Below are positions 7,801-11,058 of a stretch of DNA of 11,058 nucleotides, one piece after another (position 1 is the stretch's first letter; each line of letters starts with the position of its first letter). The position numbers and the translations under genes were made by a program. Location of the stretch: positions 1 through 11,058 of the forward strand of contig PJAB01001998.1 in the NCBI GenBank assembly GCA_002887195.1. The letters run 5' to 3'. Below the pieces are notes generated by a model. The model saw nothing but the letters and a program-made list of their open reading frames with translations. It made no database searches and was not told the DNA's origin. Source of the stretch: Chrysochromulina parva (Eukaryota > Haptophyta > Prymnesiales > Chrysochromulinaceae).

Positions 7801-9038
7801 TGCGGCCGGCACGCTACCCGCCCTCCACCGCCGCGGCCACCTCTGCGACCGCCGACGCCTCCTCGCGAGCAAGCTACCCGCCCTCCACCGTCGCCCCTCC
7901 AACCGCCGACGCGCCCGCTGCCGTGCTGCGGCCCTCATGGGTCGCGCGTGCGTTTGCACGTGCGCACGCGCCGCCGCCGCCGCTCCCACTTCCCTTACGG
8001 CCTTTTGCTCTCACGCCTTCGATGGCACCGTTCACGCCTTCGATGGCACCGTTGCCACCAACGCCGCTCCCAGCGCCGCTCCCCGCGCCGCTCTCGGCGT
8101 CACGTGGAAGCTTCTCGGGCGGCGGCTTCTACGGCGAGGCCCCAACGCGCGTGGTGCGAAGTTGCGACGCGGCCGTGGGCTATACGGCCGTGGTGTACAC
8201 GAGCTGTGAAGAGCCGACTCGCCCGTCCCCGCGCGTCGCCGCCGCCACCCCACCCCGCGCCGCCGCACTCGCCCCCGCCGCTCTCGCCCCCGCCGCCTTC
8301 GCCGCCCCCGCCGCCTTCGCCGCCCCCGCCGCCTTCGCCGCCCCCGCCGCCTTCGCCGCCTCCGCCGCCTTCGCCACCCCCGCCGCCTTCGCCGCCCCCG
8401 CCGCCTTCACCGCCCCCTCCGCCTTCACCGCCCCCTCCGCCCGGCTGCGCAGCAGTGCGACCACGTGGCTCGACACAGGGCGCGCGTCGGTGGCGCCCGT
8501 GGCAGCGCGTGACTGGAGGCTGGCGCGAAGCCGTCCGCACGCCAACGAGGACGACGACGCTCACGACGACGCGCCGTTGGCGGAGCTCGAGCTCGAGCTC
8601 GAGCCGCCAGCCACCGCGCTCATCTCGGCGCTCGACGACCAGTTCGTCCTCTGGGCAAGCGCCGAGATGAGCGCAGGGCGCAGCTCGAGTGGTCTGGAGA
8701 TGACACGCGCCGAGATGAGCGCGAGCGTGCGCCGCGCCTCGAGGAGCCAAACGTCCTCGGTGGCGGCGGGTTCGTCATTCTCGTCGGAGACAGATCCAAA
8801 TACGGACGATGGCGGTGCGCCCGAGACGGCGCGCCTCGACGAGCAGTTCGAGGCGTGGGCGGCCAGCAGCAGCGCCGACTCCTCCCAGTGTACGCCGCCC
8901 GCAGCCATGGCCGTGCCGCCCGGCGCGACCACGCGCTCGAGCGCCCCGGCGGCGCGGAGCACGGTGGTCCCGTTCCTAAGCGAGCCGCCGCCGCCTCTTG
9001 CGGGGCGGTCGGTGCGCCGCATGCTGTTCTACGAGTGA
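3723..9038 (+). CDS. Giant Sfi1-like Trp/Arg-rich helical repeat protein with acidic and Pro/Ala-rich tail
   Basis: One uninterrupted frame of 1771 codons starts at ATG 3723 and ends at TGA 9036-9038. Residues 1 to about 1160 are rich in Arg, Ala and Leu and hold close to 50 Trp, most in patterns such as ALARWRAA, ALSQWRAR, ALSVWRTV, ALRCWRQR and EALRRWRV, often about 20-35 residues apart. This is the hallmark of Sfi1-type repeats, long helices that bind centrin (EF-hand protein) at spindle poles, centrosomes or basal bodies. Inserts are a 13-Gly run (350-362), an SSAVPGSV repeat (about 593-628), an acidic block (1187-1232), a Pro/Ser/Thr-rich stretch, an Ala/Pro/Phe minisatellite (about 1516-1577) and a duplicated LD[DE]QFxxWA motif (1637 and 1705). 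Lys is scarce. Family assignment rests on repeat pattern only. Unseen in-frame introns, or a frame change at the Ala/Pro minisatellite, remain possible. Confidence 0.7.
4770..4808 (+). repeat. Pure (GGC)13 microsatellite
   Basis: Thirteen uninterrupted GGC units encode Gly350-362 of the Sfi1-like protein. The lack of interruptions suggests a young, length-variable tract, in contrast to the interrupted poly-Gly of the DHHC protein. Confidence 0.95.
5498..5605 (+). repeat. 27-bp coding repeat, four units
   Basis: Units start at 5498, 5525, 5552 and 5579; a degenerate fifth copy follows from 5606. In the long frame they encode SSA[VL]PGSV repeats (nine residues each). Between units, CCG/CCA and GTG/GTA are silent and only GTG to TTA changes an amino acid (Val to Leu). 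The same changes would alter residues four times in the next plus frame, which supports the long frame. Confidence 0.9.
7281..7413 (+). repeat. Purine-rich GAG/GAC/GGC tract coding for an acidic block
   Basis: The block encodes about 45 Asp, Glu and Gly residues (1187-1232 of the Sfi1-like protein), with a central (GAGGGC)n array giving alternating Glu-Gly. It marks the boundary between the helical Trp/Arg-rich part and the low-complexity tail. Confidence 0.85.
7813..7890 (+). repeat. In-frame 60-bp imperfect duplication
   Basis: The 18-mer GCTACCCGCCCTCCACCG occurs at 7813 and 7873, followed in both copies by divergent sequence ending in an ACCGCCGACGC. In the long frame both copies read YPPST...TADA. 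Confidence 0.7.
8011..8052 (+). repeat. Exact 21-bp tandem duplication
   Basis: Positions 8011-8031 and 8032-8052 are identical. In the Sfi1-like frame they give a repeated [LF]TPSMAP. Confidence 0.9.
8269..8451 (+). repeat. 18-bp GC-rich minisatellite (Ala/Phe/Pro in the long frame; Ser-Pro5 in the next frame)
   Basis: Roughly nine 18-bp units of the type TTCGCCGCCCCCGCCGCC. In the long Sfi1-like frame they encode AFAAPA repeats with changes to Ser and Thr. In the plus frame one base later they encode an unbroken SPPPPP repeat, like the hydroxyproline-rich linkers of algal and plant wall proteins. All differences between units (CCC/CCT, CCG/CCA, TCG/TCA, CCG/CCT) are silent in that second frame but change residues in the long frame. 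Confidence 0.92.
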
Positions 9039-9073
9039 GGCAGGCTCTCCCGCCCGTCTTCACTATGGGTGAC

Positions 9074-9079
9074 AATAAA
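9074..9079 (+). terminator. AATAAA poly(A)-signal-like hexamer after the Sfi1-like gene
   Basis: AATAAA begins 36 nt past the TGA of the Sfi1-like gene, within the 92-bp gap before the HEAT gene. Position and sequence suit a polyadenylation signal, but whether this organism uses AATAAA is not known from the window. Confidence 0.4.
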
Positions 9080-9130
9080 GGTTGTGAGGTTCACCTGTCG
9101 AAGGGATCCGCTGTGAACGCGTTGTGAAAA

Positions 9131-10498
9131 ATGTCCGCGCCCGTCGCTCTGCGCAGGGCCGACGCGCCTGAGCGTGGCCGATTGTCACGGCTTGCGAGCG
9201 AAAAAGCCGGCGCGTCGCCTTCCATGAACTCGTTCATATCGGCGACCTCGCAGCGCGCGGCCGACAGCCTGAGCGTGGCCGACCTATCACGGCTGCTCGC
9301 GGGCGACAGTTGCGAGGGACGCCGCACGGCACTCGACGCGCTGACCCGCCTCGACGACGCGATCGTCTCGCCGCACGTGCCCGTCGTCCTCGAGCGCCTG
9401 TGCGATGACGACGAGATGACTTGCTTCGCGGCGGCCAACGTGCTCAACTCGCTGCCTTCGGCCACGATCGCGCCGCACGCCACGGCGATCATGGCACTCT
9501 TCGAGACGGTGCCCGCCAGCTCGCGCTGGCGCGTCGTCGAGGTGCTCAGCAAGCTCGACGCCACGATGCTCTCTGAGCACGTGGACGGCATCAGGCGCCT
9601 GCTGGGCCACGCGGACTCGGACGTGCGCCGCCGCGCCGTCGAGCTGCTGGGCACGCTGCCCGACGTCGCGGCGAACGCCGCGTTCGCGCTCCCGTGTCTC
9701 GAGGACAAGGACGAGGACTGCCGCCTCAGCGCCGTCGAGCTGCTAGGCAAGCTGGCGCCGGAGGCGCTGGCGCCGCATTTGAACGCCGTTGTGAAACGGT
9801 TGCAGGACGAGGAGGAGTGCGTGCGCATGGGCGCGGTAGTCGTGATCGGGACGCTACCCGCCGCTACGCTCCAACCTTTCACGGCCACATTGCTCTCGAT
9901 GCTCGAGGATCCGTCATGGCGGGTGCGCCGGCACGCGATGGAGGTGAGTGTGCCATTGCATGCTGATGGCCTCCCTCATCGCATGCTGATGGCCTCCCTC
10001 ATTGTGTGCTGATGGCCTCCCTCATTGCAAATGCTGATGGCTTTCCTCTGGCTTGCCTCATGGCTTTCCTCATTGCTGGTGTGAGTATTCACGGCCATCG
10101 GTTGCTCTCGAGTTGCGACTCATCTGACCGATGGCCACGCATGGATGCCCACCCGCCGTGTGCATGACCTAATTTGGCAGGTGACAACTGCTCTGCCGCC
10201 CGCCCAACTGGCCGCACACGTCGACTTGGTACTGCGGACCCTCGAGCACACGGACGCGCGCGTGCGAGAGTGGGCCGTCGGAGCCTTTAGCCATCTCTCT
10301 GCCGCCCTCGAGCCGACAATCGCGACCGCTGTCGCGCCGCGTGCGTCCGCTGCTCTCGAGGTCTTGCTCAAGGACGAGGACCGTCGAGTGCGCGAGCGAG
10401 CCACGGCTCTGATCGCCAAGATGGCGGCGGCGGTGAGCGGGGGCAGCGGCGGCGGAGGAGGAGGCGGCGGGGGCAGCAGCGGCGCGTCGCCAGCGTGA
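9131..10498 (+). CDS. HEAT-repeat protein (two exons: 9131-9943 and 10181-10498)
   Basis: The spliced product is 376 residues. ATG 9131 is fixed by an in-frame TGA two codons upstream. After a polar N-terminus the protein consists of about nine HEAT units of 33-40 residues starting near 51, 87, 121, 155, 189, 222, 256, 290 and 331. Typical unit cores are DVRRRAVELLGTLP, EDCRLSAVELLGKLAP and WRVRRHAMEV. Such alpha-solenoids act as protein-binding scaffolds; there is no sign of an enzymatic domain and the partner is unknown. The splice is supported by structure: exon 1 ends at Glu271 before GTGAGT, exon 2 resumes in phase 0 after TTGGCAG, and the join completes the seventh repeat (MEV-TTALPPAQLAAHV). 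Unspliced reading runs into the intron and stops at 10012. The C-terminus is a Gly/Ser tail. A second GTGAGC at 10433 in exon 2 could be an alternative donor that would remove this tail. Confidence 0.9.
9944..10180 (+). other. Phase-0 spliceosomal intron (237 bp) of the HEAT gene
   Basis: The donor is GAG|GTGAGT and the acceptor TTTGGCAG|GTG. A CTAAT just upstream of the acceptor (within 10168-10172) or a CTGAC at 10124-10128 could act as branch site. The translated intron lacks HEAT features and contains stops, while both flanks do carry them. It also holds a 23-bp minisatellite and a 10-bp inverted repeat, GGCCATCGGT (10093-10102) with ACCGATGGCC (10127-10136). Confidence 0.9.
9958..10049 (+). 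repeat. 23-bp intronic minisatellite
   Basis: Units of the type GCATGCTGATGGCCTCCCTCATT start at 9958, 9981 and 10004 with one to three differences. A fourth, degraded unit begins at 10027, and traces of the same motif continue to about 10076. Confidence 0.9.
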
Positions 10499-10982
10499 AC
10501 ACCCGCTCGTTCCTTCGTCAGTTCCTTCGCAGGCCTACGCACTCGCCCCAACGCGACTCCAACGCGACGTGCAGCTGTTCACTGCACCCCGCCGGAGCCG
10601 CAGCCGGCTGCCGGGGCCCGATGGCGATGCCGGGTCGGGTCGCGGGCGCCTCCGGCTCCGCGGGGTCCAAAGTAACAGTCCGATGAGGATCAAGCGTAAC
10701 GGATGTGGACCTCGCGCCGCCCGAGTCCCGACCGGCGGAGCTAGTTACCGGTGTTTTTTCTCAGGAGTACAGCTCATATAACATGAAGAGGAAGAGGTGC
10801 TTAATCGATCGCAGTACGCGACAAACACCACTTCACCCGCTCGACTACAGTGAGAGAGACGCTACTAGCACCCCGCTTGAGGGCGGGGGCCGAATTCGCG
10901 TCGGAGCTCTCCACGGCACAGGCTAGCTCGGCTAGATCTCCTTGTCCTTGGTGGTGAAGGAGCAAGAAGGGTAAGGGCACGC
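10499..10982. other. Convergent intergenic spacer (3' flanks of the HEAT and alpha-tubulin genes)
   Basis: I see no supportable gene in these 484 bp. The left half is very GC-rich, the part from about 10740 more AT-rich. Small hairpin candidates lie just downstream of the tubulin stop on its strand: CTAGC/GCTAG at 10923-10935 and CTCCTT/AAGGAG at 10938-10962. No AATAAA is visible on either strand. A frame open to about 10781 could only be coding if the HEAT gene has a third exon, which I cannot support. Confidence 0.5.
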
Positions 10983-11058
10983 TTAGTACTCCTCGCCCTC
11001 CTCCTCGCCCTCGCCCTCGGCCGACTCGGCGCCGACCTCCTCGTAGTCCTTCTCGAGG
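10983..11058 (-). CDS. Alpha-tubulin, C-terminal 24 residues (partial, runs off right edge)
   Basis: Reverse-strand translation up to the TAA at 10985-10983 reads LEKDYEEVGAESAEG, then an acidic Glu/Gly tail ending EEGEEY. This is the highly conserved C-terminal tail of alpha-tubulin, the GTP-binding subunit that polymerises with beta-tubulin into microtubules. The terminal Tyr is the residue removed and re-added in the detyrosination/tyrosination cycle, and the Glu-rich tail is the usual site of polyglutamylation. These modifications are known for the family, not shown here. The rest of the gene lies beyond the window. It faces the HEAT gene tail to tail. Confidence 0.95.
   Translation of the reverse strand, partial: LEKDYEEVGAESAEGEGEEEGEEY

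Noticed and set aside
7948..8670. Plus-strand frame with the Ser-Pro5 repeat as a separate gene
   Set aside because: Outside the minisatellite it is Arg-rich shadow sequence with no start context or domain. The frame anomaly itself is reported as a finding.
8100..8750. Minus-strand Gly/Glu repeat frame over the same minisatellite
   Set aside because: It has the same silent-site pattern as the Ser-Pro5 frame by complementarity, but no supporting sequence outside the repeat.
10705..10926. Open frame between the HEAT and tubulin genes
   Set aside because: Short, without motifs, and within the convergent 3' flanks of two real genes.

Overview
The window looks like nuclear DNA from a GC-rich, unicellular, probably flagellated alga or protist; a haptophyte-like genome is my best guess, but the sequence does not settle it. 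The eukaryotic evidence is direct. There is an alpha-tubulin C-terminus at the right edge, a GT-AG intron that joins HEAT repeats in phase, and a DHHC palmitoyltransferase, an OTU cysteine protease, an FHA domain and a very long Trp/Arg-rich protein of the Sfi1 (centrin-binding) type. Most genes are open over their whole length without introns. GGC/GCC triplet runs appear as poly-Gly or Pro/Ala tracts in several proteins.

Layout, left to right. (1) 1-878, minus strand: 5' part of an FHA-domain gene running off the left edge; its visible downstream part is a 42-bp minisatellite coding for a 14-residue, coiled-coil-like repeat. (2) 879-1097: short divergent spacer. (3) 1098-2633, plus: DHHC palmitoyltransferase with four membrane segments, an N-terminal zinc-ribbon-like motif and a cysteine-rich domain that has lost one of its two zinc sites. 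(4) 2634-2908: convergent spacer. (5) 2909-3451, minus: small OTU-family protease. (6) 3452-3722: divergent promoter region with a 9-bp inverted repeat. (7) 3723-9038, plus: 1771-residue Sfi1-like protein, with an alpha-helical Trp/Arg-rich first two thirds, an acidic block, then a Pro/Ala-rich tail with minisatellites. (8) 9131-10498, plus: HEAT-repeat protein in two exons, starting 92 bp after the previous stop. (9) 10499-10982: convergent spacer. (10) 10983-11058, minus: last 24 codons of alpha-tubulin.

The genes do not form an obvious pathway. The Sfi1-like protein and alpha-tubulin both belong to the microtubule/basal-body world, and the palmitoyltransferase and OTU protease are protein-modification enzymes, but neighbourhood in such a genome is weak evidence for shared function. 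I found no defence system, CRISPR array, transposon or RNA gene. The points most worth a second look are the coherent loss of zinc site 1 in the DHHC enzyme, the Pro/Ala minisatellite whose unit-to-unit changes are silent in a frame other than that of the long ORF, the FHA gene lying antisense to an open frame, and the inverted repeat in the OTU/Sfi1-like divergent promoter.
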